Shown piece by piece: positions 33,721 to 44,164 of a stretch of 64,000 nucleotides of DNA (position 1 is the first letter of the stretch; the number at the start of each line of letters is the position of its first letter). The translations under genes and the position numbers were made by a program. The notes below the pieces were generated by a model, which saw only the letters and a list, made by a program, of their open reading frames with translations, was not told the origin of the DNA and did no database searches. The stretch is taken from the NCBI GenBank assembly GCA_033557465.1, contig CM066047.1, positions 9,440,234-9,504,233 on the forward strand, given 5' to 3'. Source of the DNA: Ichthyophis bannanicus (taxonomy: Eukaryota > Chordata > Amphibia > Gymnophiona > Ichthyophiidae).

Positions 33721-34015
33721 CTGAAACAGAGATGGAAGGAAAAGGTGGCTCTCAACACTATGCCCTGATGGGTTTGGATGCCGATGCACCAGAGTCTTCA
33801 CTCATTGCTTGGTTCGATCACTCTTCCATGTCGCTGAAGGCGAAGCAGAAGCCTTCCTCATCTTTGGGTGGAGGACGATTGATGGCTGATGGTCCAGGGC
33901 ATTACAGGTGCTTGGCCCCAAGTGGGTTCAAAAACGCCTCAATGTTGATGCACCATCAGCATCCGATGCTGTCTTGGAAGCCATAGAGACCAGTGCCATC
34001 GATTCCGAAGATGAT
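33721..34015 (-). pseudogene. DIRS gag fragment
   Basis: It carries the CATCGATGC/GATGCATC-rich pattern seen in the neighbouring gag segment at 32880-33240. Position and orientation fit gag between the L2 and CR1 insertions. No long frame is left. Confidence 0.4.
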
Positions 34016-35107
34016 AGATGACAGAGAAACATGACGACAGAAAAAGAACACATGGCTTATCTAGTCTGCCCTTCCATATCAACCACTACAACAGTCCACT
34101 TTTTTCCTTTATAGGTCCTCTGTGTTTGCCCCATGCTTCTTTGAATTCAGATTCTGTCCTCATCTCTACCACTTCCACTGGGAGACTATTCCATGGATCC
34201 ACCACTCTTTCCGTAAAGAAATATTTCCACATATCACTCCTGAATCTATCCCATGTCCCCTCATAGCAGAACTTGCTTTGAATCGAAAGAGGCTCTCCTC
34301 CTCTGCATTTATGCCATGGAGATATTTAAAGGTCTCAATCATATCACCTCTATCCTGCCTTTCCTCTAAGGTGTACATATTAAGATCCTTAAGTCTGTCC
34401 TCATATGCTTTATAATGAAGACCACTAACCATTTTAGTAGCCATCCTCTGTACTGACTCCAGCCTGTTTATATCCTTTTGAAGGTGTGGTCTCCAGAATT
34501 GCACACAATACTCCAAATGAGGCACTATCACCTCCTTTCTTCTGCTGGCCATTCCTCTCCCTATGCACCTAAACATCCGTCTAGCTTTTGTCGTTGCCTT
34601 TTCTACCTGTTTAGCTACTTTAAGATCATCAGACACAATCATGCCTAGGTCCCGCTCTTCTTTAGTGGACAAAAGTACTTCACTTCCTATACTATATTTC
34701 TCCCTTGGATTGCTGCAGCCCAAATGCATGACCTTGCATTTTTTAAAATTAAATCTCAGCTGCTAAATTCTAGACCATTCTTCAAGCTTAGCTAGATCCC
34801 TCCTCATGTTATCTACACCTTCCTGGGTGTCTACTCTATTGCAAATTTTGGTATCATCCGCAAAGAGGCAAACCTTACCTGACAGCCCTCCGCTATATCA
34901 CTAACAAAGATATTAAAAAGAATTGGACCAAGGACAGATCCCCGGGGCACTCCACTGGCAACCTCCTTCTCCTCAGAGTGAGCTCCATTTACCTGTACCC
35001 TTTGTCCCCTCTCACGCAACCAATTTCTTACCCAAGCAGTAACTTTAGGGTCCATCCCTAGGGTGCTCAGTTTGTTTATAAGTTGCCTGTGAGGAATGGT
35101 GTCAAAA
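34016..35107 (-). mobile_element. CR1 LINE 3' portion
   Basis: Minus-strand frames 35055-34831 (RNWLRERGQRVQVNGAHSEE, then SGVPRGSVLGPILFNIFVSD) and 34729-34166 (MHLGCSNPREKYSIGSEVLL to LKDLNMYTLEERQDRGDMIE) belong to ORF2 of the same subfamily as 12925-15560. The FADD box is decayed. The element interrupts DIRS gag near its 5' end. Confidence 0.8.
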
Positions 35108-35335
35108 AGTGATTTATGCTGCTTCTCTCATTGTTTGAGTCCTCTTTTTGTCATCTGCAGACACAAATTACAAGAAGAAGGCTGATGATCATATCCCAGG
35201 CAGTGGAGGCACCAACTGTGGGTATCTGTGGCATATATAGCCCTAGCATACTGGGAACACTTTTTTTTGATCCCGCTGTGCAGTTTCTGGTACATGTTGT
35301 CTGGGGAGATAGCCACAGCTCAGTTTTGAAAAGGT
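35108..35335 (-). pseudogene. DIRS gag amino-terminal zinc-binding fragment
   Basis: The minus-strand frame 35316-35128 has DTHSWCLHCLGYDHQPSSC, matching the CLKCLGPDH motif at 2720-2926. The first cysteine pair is changed (KCSQY). It is the rightmost recognisable piece of the minus-strand DIRS. Confidence 0.6.
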
Positions 35336-35532
35336 AGGTCTGCCCGGTACATCAACGCCTACTGAGAGTAATATGCAGAAATATTTCTTTACGAAAAGAA
35401 TGGTAGATTTGTAGAATAGTCTACCTGTGGAGGTAATAGAGACAAAAACGGTATCTGAATTCAGGAAAGCATGGGACAAAAACAGAAGATCTCTAAAGGA
35501 AAAAGGGGACTGTAGAGCTTAGTAGTTAGTAT

Positions 35533-36945
35533 TGTGATGTAGAAGCCCCTATAGAGCCCATGGAAATAGAAAGAAAGAAAAGGTTACCTTTAAAACTGAT
35601 AGTCAGCCAGCACACATAGCTCACTGTTTACAAGAGAAAGACAAACAGAGGGAGATAGGAGCTGAGCTGACACGCCCAAGCTCTGACGTAGCAGCAAGCC
35701 TGGAGCTTGATCACTCACACCTGTTCAGAAAGGCAGAGTCAAGCCTCAGGGAACAGAAATATAAATGCTGGTTGGGAGCAAAGGAGGGGCAGCAAGGACA
35801 ACAAGAGAAGCAAGGAAGGAAGCCAGAGAGGGAGCAAGAGGAAAGAGCTCCTGGGAGACATGGTTGGAGAGGCTCAGGAACCCTAGAGAATGGGAGATTT
35901 GGCAAAGAACCTACCTGCAGTTCTGGGAGAGAAGCCGGCAGACTAGAAGGTGGGAAAGCACAGCCTGTTGCCAGGAACCAGCCTGGGCTGAGAGAACAGG
36001 GAGCCCTTCAGTCCTTACTGCCTGAGGAAAGGCTTCAGAGTTTTCACAAGTGGAGACCCAGCACCAAAGCAGGGAGGTTAAGAAGCTCTACTTGGAACAG
36101 AGAGCCAGGGGGTGGCTCTAGCCAGGAATTACAAACGGAGAGTCACAGAGCATTTCCTTATAACTGAAAGGAACTAGATGAGAGCCAGAGAAGAAGCTCC
36201 AAAGCCACAAGTATTTCAAACCCTTGCTGTCTCGAATTGTATACAGGGGAAACACCCAAGTTTGCAGAGGGAGGTTACCCTAAACACAGTAGTAACAGCT
36301 GGCAGCCAAGCTCAGTAAATCCTGAGCTGGAAGATATGCAAGCAGACTGTAATGTTAATGATATAGCTGAAGTTCCAATGGATTGCACGCTTTGCTTAGC
36401 CGATGATATCGAGTCACTGTGTTAAGTCTTTGAGTTAAAGAGCTGTGAAACAGCAAAGGAAAATAAGTTATTTTACTTTGACAGAAGAAGCTGTTTGGTT
36501 TTCCCATCTTTGTTGCTTAAAAAAGGCACAGCACGTTTTGGAGCCAGAGTGTGAAAAGCAGTTACCTTATTCTGTTGTAAATAATCCTCAAGCAAACACC
36601 TGGACACTCTCCTATTTTGTTCTACACTAAGTCCTAATGTGAAGGGAATAAATTTCTTTGGTGTTCTTGTTGAAAAACCTCTGGCGTATCTCCTGGATTT
36701 TTCCCACTTGAATATCTTTGTTCCACACCAAAAATCCTCAAAACTACGCCACTTGTCACGAGGTCAGCCCTCCGCCTAGGGCTAAGAGGGCTGGCCTGCC
36801 ATGATGTCCTTTAATCAGAAAGTGAGACCACACCTTTCTGCTTTCGCAATGCCTCTTGGGAGTTGTAGTCCCTTTTTAGACCTCTGATAAAGGAATAGTT
36901 ATGAGTCGAGTGTTTAAGGCAAAATGACAAGAAACTTTTAAGACT
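35533..36945 (+). mobile_element. Second copy of the LTR-like element
   Basis: The start TGTGATGTAGAAG aligns with TGTCATGGTGTAGA at 6876, and CCATGGAAATAG is shared soon after. ACACGCCCAAG recurs (35667 and 7015). The ORF end is similar, and AATAAA lies 223 bases after the stop (36647) against 210 bases in the first copy. The right end AAAATGACA at 36943 fits the TGACA terminus, but no target duplication was found, so the boundary is uncertain. The copies are clearly diverged. Confidence 0.6.
36237..36425 (+). pseudogene. Remnant of the LTR-like element ORF
   Basis: The end of this 62-codon frame, MDCTLCLADDIESLC followed by a stop, resembles MDCTLIIADHITSLC at the end of the 6810-7832 frame. 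Upstream, frames 35765-36167 are gly/arg/glu-rich but do not join it. No function is recognised. Confidence 0.4.
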
Positions 36946-37428
36946 GGCTGGGCCGTATGGTCTTTATCTGCCGTCATGTTTCTATGTTTCTGTTTTTATA
37001 AAATAGCTTCAAAATAGGTTCCTACTTGGCTTCCCAACCTAGGCATGTGAAAAATCTAATGCTCTCTAGTCAGTATTAATGGTTTGTTGGCATGTTGAGC
37101 TTTTTTCTTTAATGTTCATCAAAATTTTAGAATACATTTTATTTATTTATTTATTTATAGTCTCTTATATACCGCACTATTCAGCATCAGCGCGGTTTAC
37201 ATGTAACAAAAATGCTCAGTACAGTTGAACGCGTATGAGTTTTACAGGTAACAGGCATAAAAACTTGGATAACAGGGGAAAACTATTTACAAAATTTATT
37301 ACATGGAGTCATAATGACAGTAGTTTCACGGAAACATAACCACCACTAAGTGTTTGAGTATCATACTTGGTGTGTTGTTGAGATACCATAATTTGTATGG
37401 AAATGGTATCGCCAGGAGACTTTGGGCT

Positions 37429-38937
37429 CTAGGGGTTGTTGTTAGGCTCTATAAGGTATTTGTTGAAGAGGTGGCATTTGAGGGCTTTCCTAAACTGTGG
37501 TAGGTTCTTAATAGCCCGGATCTCAGGAGGTAATGCATTCCAGCATCTTGGGGCACTGAGACTAAAGGCTCTGTTGGCTGTCGAATTGGTGCAGATAGTT
37601 ACTGCCTTCGGGACTTTTAGGGAGTTTATAGCCGTGGATCTTCTTGCTCTATTTGGGGAGGTGATATGGATGAGTGAGGTTAAGGATGCAGGTGAGAGAT
37701 TGTTAATACCTTTATAGGTGATTATCAAGGTCTTGAAGACTATTATGGCCTGGATGGGTAGCCAATGCAACTGTATCAGTAGAGGCGTTATGTGGTCGCT
37801 CCTGGAGGCTCCATGAAGGACTCTTGCTGCAGCGTTCATGGCTAGTTGCAGCGGGTTCAATGTAGATTGGGGAAGACCTTGTAGGATGGCATTGGCATAG
37901 TCAAAATGGGGTATGATCAATGCCTGGAAAATTGTCCAGAAATCAGTTGGTTCAAGCATGGAACGTAGATGCCTAAGTGTGCGGATCTTGTAGTATACTG
38001 ATTTGATTATGTTTCCTATATGGGCCTTCAAATCCAAATGCTGATCTAAAGTGACTCCCAAGTAACGTATTGCGGATTTAGATTGCAGCTCAGCTTCTTT
38101 TACCTTAAGATATTGTGGTGGGGTAAAGTTGGGGTTCCTCGTAATGAAGAGTACTTCCGTTTTCTTATGTTGTATTCTGAGGTTTTGAGAAAGAAGCCAT
38201 TCAGATATTGCGTTGAAACAGTTCGTCAGTGGAGAGAGGTCCATATGCTCAGTAGAGAAGGGAATGTAAAGCAGGACGTCGTCTGCGTATAACATGCAAT
38301 CGACATTGAAGGACCGGATGATATTACAGATTGGTTGCATGTAAATATTGAACAAGAGCGCAGAAAGGGAAGAACCCTGTGGGACTCCCTGGCTTTGGTG
38401 GAATGGTTCAGAATTTTTCCCTCCGGAACGAACATGCTGCCATCTTTCAGTCAGGTAGGATCTGCACCATTCAAGCGCTCTTCCATTTATGCCTTTGTCA
38501 ATCAGTCGTCTTAATAGAAGCTCGTGGTTTACTGAATCAAACGCTGCAGCGATGTCTAGAAAGATGAGTGCAAATCCTTGATGAATGTCGTCAATGCTGG
38601 TGATTATCTTGCAGAAGAGAGTGGTAAGAAGGGTCTCCACTCCATGGAATTCCCTAAAGCCATGTTGGCAAGGATCTAACGGTGCGGCGGAGTCGATATG
38701 ATCTTGCAATTGACGTTGAGCCTCCTTTTCTATGATCTTCGCGAGTAGTGGGATGCTAGATATAGGTCTGTAGGATTCTACCTGTTGGGGATCGAGCTTG
38801 CAGTTCTTTAGCAGAGGTCTGATAGAAGTATGTTTAAGGGCTGAAGGGAAAGAGCCAGTTGAGAAGGAGAGGTTCATTATTTTGGATAGTACTGGCTGAA
38901 GTGACTGCGAAGCTCCTTGATCCAGAAGGCTGGGCAT
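37429..38937 (-). CDS. L2-like ORF2, reverse transcriptase part
   Basis: 502 codons are open from about 38900 to a stop at 37429. Motifs are SYRPISSIPLLAKIIEKEAQ, FLDIAAAFDSVNHELLL, QGVPQGSSLSALLFNIYMQP, the catalytic LYADDVLLYIP (about 38260-38294), YLGVTLDQHLDLKAHI, LHWLPIQAIIVFKTLI and a carboxy-terminal CWNALPPEIRAIKNLPQF. The first few codons are in the wrong frame relative to the family; overlap with the upstream frame marks the break. All RT hallmark residues are present, so the element decayed only slightly. Confidence 0.85.
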   Translation of the reverse strand: MPSLLDQGASQSLQPVLSKIMNLSFSTGSFPSALKHTSIRPLLKNCKLDPQQVESYRPISSIPLLAKIIEKEAQRQLQDHIDSAAPLDPCQHGFREFHGVETLLTTLFCKIITSIDDIHQGFALIFLDIAAAFDSVNHELLLRRLIDKGINGRALEWCRSYLTERWQHVRSGGKNSEPFHQSQGVPQGSSLSALLFNIYMQPICNIIRSFNVDCMLYADDVLLYIPFSTEHMDLSPLTNCFNAISEWLLSQNLRIQHKKTEVLFITRNPNFTPPQYLKVKEAELQSKSAIRYLGVTLDQHLDLKAHIGNIIKSVYYKIRTLRHLRSMLEPTDFWTIFQALIIPHFDYANAILQGLPQSTLNPLQLAMNAAARVLHGASRSDHITPLLIQLHWLPIQAIIVFKTLIITYKGINNLSPASLTSLIHITSPNRARRSTAINSLKVPKAVTICTNSTANRAFSLSAPRCWNALPPEIRAIKNLPQFRKALKCHLFNKYLIEPNNNP

Positions 38938-40511
38938 GGATCCGACTGGGCAGTGGTGATATTAAGGGCCGCAATAGTGTCTTCAATCCCTCTCTTGGTG
39001 GGGGTAGAGAACATGGTTAGGGCTGTTTGGTAGACTTGCTCTGTGGAGTTAGTTGTAATAGAGGTTTTGTTGGTCTGGCATATCTTGGATTGGATGTAGG
39101 TTGCATAATCTTGTGGGTGTATCTCGAATGGGGGTCCAGAGGATGGTTCCTTCGATAAAGTTTTTACTAGGTCGAAGAGGTCGTGTGGTTTGTTAAGTGA
39201 TCTCTTTAAGGTATCAGCATAGTACTGTTTCATCGTATCGGTGATTGCATTGCGGTGTGCAGCAAGATGAAGGTTGTATGTTGTCTGGTCATTTGAAGAA
39301 TGAGATCGCCGCCAGCATTTCTCTAGTTTCCGAAGTTGGATAAGCGATGCTCTGAGATCAGCTGAGTACCATGGGGCACTCGCTCTCTTCCCTGGAGGCT
39401 TATTGGTTGGTGTGTGTAGTGTGATTGAGCTAAGGCAATTGTTCCAGTGGGAAATTAGGTCGTCAAGGTTCTGGGTGGCTTCACAGATGAGTTGTTGTGT
39501 TTCAGCAAGGATAAGCTCTCTGTTGTAAGGCTTGAAACATCGAGAGGGTGGTCTTGCTGAGTTGGTTTGTATTTTGTTGATTTTTGTATAGGCTTTGTGA
39601 GAAGGAATCTGGATAATGATCAGTTTGTGATCTGACCAGGGAACAGAAGTTATGGAAGTTATGGGGTCCTGGGCAGGGTTAAGAGATGTTTGCGGGGCGA
39701 ATACTAGGTCCAGGATATTTCCCTTAATATGAGTAGGGTCTTTAACCAATTGCTTGAAGCCAAGATTTTCAAGGGCATCAAGGAAGGCTGATGCTTGATT
39801 TTCTTGTAGTGTAGGCAGGTTAAAGTCGCCTAGGATCCAATTTGGGATGCTTGGGTTATGGATGTTGGATGCAAGGTTGATGATAGCAGCAAGATCATCA
39901 GGGGAAGCTGAAGGTGCTCTGTAAAGCAGGTTGATTGAGCAGCGTTTGTTGGAAATGGTAATGGTCTCCATGTGATTTGTACTGGTGGAGTCTATCGTTC
40001 GAAAATGGAGGTCTGTCCTGGTGAGGATGAGCACGCCACCTCCTCTTTTGTCTTGTCTATGGCTTGAATGTGCGGTGAAATTCTTGGGGAGGAGTTGATT
40101 GAGTATGACGTTATCTTCGGCGGATAGCCACGTCTCAGTGATCATGAGTATGTCAAGGTCATGGCTGGCAATGATGTCAGTGACGGCTGGCCATTTCTTC
40201 CGGATAGAACGTGCGTTGATTAGGGCACATTTTAGGCTATGAGGGTAGGGGTTTTCAACTTGTTTGGGTTTCATATTGTGTTGAAGTGCAATGTGTAACA
40301 AATGGGGGTGGTGTGGGCGGGTGTCCCAGTTTATGTTATTATGGGATGCACTGGTCCACCTCCTCCCATGGCTCCGTAATATAGGAATCTGATTGGATGC
40401 TGGGGTTAAGGCGAGAGAGTTGGAGAACCAACTTGAGAGGATGATATGGCATCCTACTATGGTGGTAATGGGGGAACCCATCTTGGCAGAGCACTGTGTG
40501 ATTGTGGTCAA
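38877..40511 (-). CDS. L2-like ORF2, endonuclease part
   Basis: 544 codons are open. An amino-terminal extension of about 90 residues of uncertain reality precedes the endonuclease: INARSIRKKWPAVTDIIAS, LMITETWLS, KRGGGVLILT, ILGDFNLP (about 39812-39836) and the catalytic WSDHKLIII (about 39612-39640). A linker with APWYSADLRASL and HDLFDLVKTLSKEPS follows, which aligns with 21780 onward. The frame leaves the family alignment near 38900, where a single indel separates it from the RT frame. The start codon is uncertain; the conserved domain begins near 40210. Confidence 0.8.
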   Translation of the reverse strand: MTTITQCSAKMGSPITTIVGCHIILSSWFSNSLALTPASNQIPILRSHGRRWTSASHNNINWDTRPHHPHLLHIALQHNMKPKQVENPYPHSLKCALINARSIRKKWPAVTDIIASHDLDILMITETWLSAEDNVILNQLLPKNFTAHSSHRQDKRGGGVLILTRTDLHFRTIDSTSTNHMETITISNKRCSINLLYRAPSASPDDLAAIINLASNIHNPSIPNWILGDFNLPTLQENQASAFLDALENLGFKQLVKDPTHIKGNILDLVFAPQTSLNPAQDPITSITSVPWSDHKLIIIQIPSHKAYTKINKIQTNSARPPSRCFKPYNRELILAETQQLICEATQNLDDLISHWNNCLSSITLHTPTNKPPGKRASAPWYSADLRASLIQLRKLEKCWRRSHSSNDQTTYNLHLAAHRNAITDTMKQYYADTLKRSLNKPHDLFDLVKTLSKEPSSGPPFEIHPQDYATYIQSKICQTNKTSITTNSTEQVYQTALTMFSTPTKRGIEDTIAALNITTAQSDPCPAFWIKELRSHFSQYYPK

Positions 40512-40559
40512 TTAGGGTAGACTACCAAAAGGTTATTAACAAACCCTTAACATTTAGTG

Positions 40560-40960
40560 CAGTAGATTGGGTCACAACAAACAGTATGATCATAGACAGT
40601 GGTTAATGTTAGAATACTAGCAACATTACACTTATGAGACTACTGACAACAGTAAAGTAGATTGTTTGCAATAGTAGATTACTGGAAGTGGTGCAATGGT
40701 GACTGGTACTAATAAGGCTACTGAGGACAGAATATTGGTTGATTGTCCATGGAAGACTACTGGCAACAGTAAAATGGTGACTGATACTATTAAAGGTTAC
40801 AGACAACAGTATAGTAATTAAATAGTAATGATAAGCAATGGGTACTGGCAACAGTACAGTAGTGACTGGTATTACTAACAGCTACTGACAACAGTATGAT
40901 AGATAGAGTACAGTAGTAATGATGTGTGGTGACTATACTAGTGAGACTATACTTGCAATT
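40560..40960. repeat. Degenerate minisatellite
   Basis: The phrase TACTG(A/G)CAACAGTA recurs about nine times with variable spacing of 20-60 bp (for example near 40643, 40753 and 40845). It lies on the 5' side of the L2-like LINE. Confidence 0.7.
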
Positions 40961-41235
40961 GACAGCATGGGAGAGGAGAGTCTGAGGCTTGAGGATAATC
41001 CAGGTTCTGTCGCGTGGTGTCTGCTTTGCTGGCTATGGGCGATGCGAGGACGTATAGTGCTGTGGGCTGTGGCTTCGGTAAACGTGCTCAGCCTCGGGGG
41101 AGCTCTGGCTGCTGGAAAGTCGTGTGCTGTTTCTGTATTTGGTGGCCGTTGATCTATGTGGGCCAGCTGCCTAAGGGCCACGCCAAAGGGCCCTCTGGCG
41201 AGGCCCTCAGGTGTGGGCACGCCAGGCGCGGGCGC

Positions 41236-41660
41236 GCCCGACGGCGCTTCTTTAAATTAAAGATGTTGGCTGCCCCGATTGGGCAGCTGCAGCAGGGGGT
41301 GGGCCCTGTATCCCCGGTGGCACGATCCCGGCTGGGAGAGCTGTTGCTGAGCCGGGGTGCAGGAGGGCAGAGGCCTTTGCGCCCGACGGCGCTTCTTTAA
41401 ATTAAAGATGTTGGCTGCCCCGATTGGGCAGCTGCAGCAGGGTGTGGGCCCTGTATCCCCGGCGGCTCGATCCCGGCCGGGAGAGCTGTTGCTGAGCCGG
41501 GGTGCAGGAGGGCAGAGGCCTTCGTGCCCGACGGCGCTTCTTTAAATTAAAAATGTTGGCTGCCCCGATTGGGCAGCTGCAGCAGGGGGTGGGCCCTGTA
41601 TCCCCGGCGGCTCGATCCCGGCCGGGAGAGTTGTTGCTGAGCCGGGGTGCAGGAGGGCAG
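41236..41660 (-). repeat. Three tandem 145-bp GC-rich monomers, possible LINE promoter array
   Basis: GCCCGACGGCGCTTC starts at 41236, 41381 and 41526, giving a strict 145-bp period. The third unit ends near 41660. Read on the minus strand, each monomer contains GCCCAATCGG (a CCAAT box) and TTTAATTTAAA. They lie on the 5' side of the minus-strand L2-like LINE, about 0.7 kb from its ORF2. By analogy with monomeric LINE 5' UTRs they may act as promoters; this is an inference. Confidence 0.85.
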
Positions 41661-44164
41661 AAAAGATGTGGAGAAGGGAATTCCCACATCTATTTCAGGA
41701 TGTGGAGAATTAGGCCAGTATTTTACAAGAGGTTCTGCTAAATGTAGAGCCCCTTATAAAATAGCTACATGACTGCATGGGTATGCCACTGCACATCTGG
41801 CAGGAGCATCGATTTTAGGAAGCAGCATTTGGGGAAGAATTTGTGGAAACCCCTCACTTAGACATGGGAGAAGCCTCCTAAAATCACATGCTGGTGCAGC
41901 ACCTCAGGTCTGGAACCCCTCCAACACCTACATCCCAGACCATAGAACACCCTAATTTCCCCATACATGGCATGGACATTCCCCCTCCCCCCAAAGCATC
42001 ACATTGGTCTCCCTCCCCCCAATGGCCCCTAACTAGAAAGTAAAATGTTGACACCCTCCTGGTGTCTGGATCCCCACTCCTTGATTAACATCCCTGGGCT
42101 TATTGGGCTCTTCGGTGTCCATCTGGAGCCAAAGCGAGACCCACTCACTCTGCTGTGCATGCGGTCCCTTTCCAAAATGGCGCAGATGACCTTTAGTGGT
42201 AATCTCATGGTACATACCAAGTCAGGGGCAGCTGGGGTGTGAATGCAGTTGGGGAGGCCCCCCAACATTGACATTAATATCTGCCCCTGTCAACAAACAT
42301 TAATTTGCACCTGGGGAAGGTGTAAATGCCAACATCAACAATTTTTGTTACTGACATGGATTCCCTGTATAAAATGGGATATCCACATCTGCATGATGGG
42401 CCCTGCTCACACCACTCCCTCCGACTGGGTAGATGTGGTTAGCATGCCCATGTCTACAAAAGGCAGGTTCTATGCATGCCATTGCTGCTTTTTGAATATG
42501 GAGATGCTTCTAAAATAATACATTGTAATGACATGCATTATTATGCGATGACTAAAGACTTGGGCATATTTGGCCTGATAAGATAGAATTTTCCTAACAT
42601 AATCAATGTAATGGTAGGGTATAAAAGAAAAACATTGCAAGGTTATATCTTTTTACACAATATTATGCTTGCCAAATATTATTACTTTATTCACCATGCA
42701 TGTGACAAATAGCTATTGGAAAACTATTTCTTACTGACAATATCAGCATATTCTTGGTGTAGAAGACTTTAGTTTTCATTCTGTTCATGTTCTTTAAACA
42801 GTTGACCGAGAAGTTCGCCTTGGTATGAGGTTTGCTTGCTTAAGAGCTGGAAGTGACAGGATTAGTGTCAGATTGCCTTTGTGGTCTCTGATTATGTTTT
42901 ATGAATAACTGAATGGATAATATTTTTATTACTGCAAGCCCCTCAATAGGAAACTGTACACAGAGAGACTGTGGATCTTGCAGTTTTATCAGGACAATGC
43001 AAGTAGATTTCAGCAAGGTTGGTTCCAATTCATCTGTGATAAATGAGAAGATAAGGCAATCAGTGCACAACATGACACTCTGTGCAGCTAGTTAGGCACA
43101 CTTCAGAACTATTCAGGTGTGCTCACAAAGCTTAAGAGTCTTATATGGGGGGGTGCCTCAATATAAATACATCCGTGATGGTGGCTGCTAGTCATGCGGG
43201 AGTTGTGTTTTTAAGACTTAACTCAGGTCAGAAATAAATAATAGATCATGAGAGTTAGTTCTGATGCTAGGGTTGCATTGTGGACTCTGAATTTCAGGTA
43301 GGTCAAAAGAATATATTTGCTTTATTTCTTTGTAGTTCCTCTGCTTGACAAATGCCTGCAAACTTCCATCACACCTTTGCGAGGACCTGCATGGGTCTCT
43401 AAGGGAGAAGGTTTCAGCCCCATAGGAGCTAAGATATACATCCATCGAATTCTCATGGCCTTATAACAACAACTAAAGTCTGAAAAGAAGTATAGCAAAG
43501 AGGTGAGTTCTGCCACTCGTTGAAGTCTGTTTTGTATTGAACAAGATTTATAGAGGCAGTGATTGGCACAGTGGTATAAAGAAGTGTCACATGCATTGTA
43601 TGGGTTCCAGTACCTGTTAGAGAGCAAGAATACTTTCCCTGTAATCTAAAAGCCAACAATAATGGAGTTAATGGTATCTGGCATTTGGTGTAGGATGTCA
43701 TATGTCTCAAGCATTCATGCTGCATACTGTGCAAAGCTAAGGCAACTGCATGTGCGGAAGCGCTGCGGCTGCAGGGGAGAGGAATAGCTGCTTATACTCT
43801 TAGAGCATTACACAGACAGAGTCATGTTGCTCTGAGCAAAACTAATTAAAATAAATTGCAATTTTAGTGTCTGCATGTAGTACACGTCTTATGCTGGATT
43901 TAAGATTTGAAATAAAAGCTTTGTACTGAGATCCAAAATGTATGGAATATCCTAATCTTTACTAGTCATAGATAAATATGGTATTCATTTAAAACAATGT
44001 TTATAATTGTTATGGCCAGCTCATAATAATTTAGGTTATCACTTCGTTACCATGTCTCATCTTGGTTTCCCAAATCTCATGTAGGATAATAAAAACAAAT
44101 TATGTTTATAAGCAAGCTACACAATATCTCTGCTTACAAAATTTGATATTTGATATGTGAACTA
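41661..44164. other. Unassigned sequence
   Basis: No convincing coding frame or known repeat was recognised. 41661-42500 has a moderately GC-rich, repeat-like texture with short frames only. 42540-44160 is AT-rich and lacks the repeat signatures of the rest of the window, so it may be host single-copy DNA. Confidence 0.4.

Larger units (their letters stand above)
16765..35335 (-). mobile_element. DIRS element on the minus strand, expanded by nested insertions
   Basis: DIRS pieces are collinear on the minus strand: gag head 35335-35108, gag 34015-33721 and 33243-31460, RT start 31455-31231, RT/RNase H/recombinase start 21771-19736, and the terminal repeat 16985-16765. Between them lie a CR1 (34016-35107), an L2 fragment (33244-33720), an L2-like LINE carrying an ERV (21772-31230), a SINE (21189-21438) and a CR1 (16986-19735). 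At the 21771/31231 boundary the RT frame resumes once the insertion is taken out. Part of the recombinase is missing at the CR1 boundary, and the 5' terminal repeat was not found. Confidence 0.75.
35336..36994 (+). mobile_element. CR1 3' end, split by an LTR-like element
   Basis: 35336-35532 encodes the last CR1 ORF2 residues and the first part of the UTR. The UTR resumes at about 36946-36994 (GGGCCGTATGGTCTTTATCT, then the TTTCTATG repeats). The intervening 1.4 kb is the second LTR-like copy. Confidence 0.7.
37139..40511 (-). mobile_element. L2-like LINE with almost intact ORF2
   Basis: On the minus strand the element ends at 37139 in an (AAAT)n tail preceded by ACCGCGCTGATGCTGAATAG and GCGGTATATAAGAGAC. 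ORF2 occupies 40511-37429 with one visible frame break. The 5' side beyond 40511 is non-coding and leads to a minisatellite and GC-rich monomers, which may be its 5' UTR. It is the best-preserved LINE in the window. Confidence 0.85.

Noticed and set aside
41014..41741. Overlapping frames on both strands with repeated residues
   Set aside because: They are produced by the 145-bp tandem monomers and change frame between copies because 145 is not a multiple of three.
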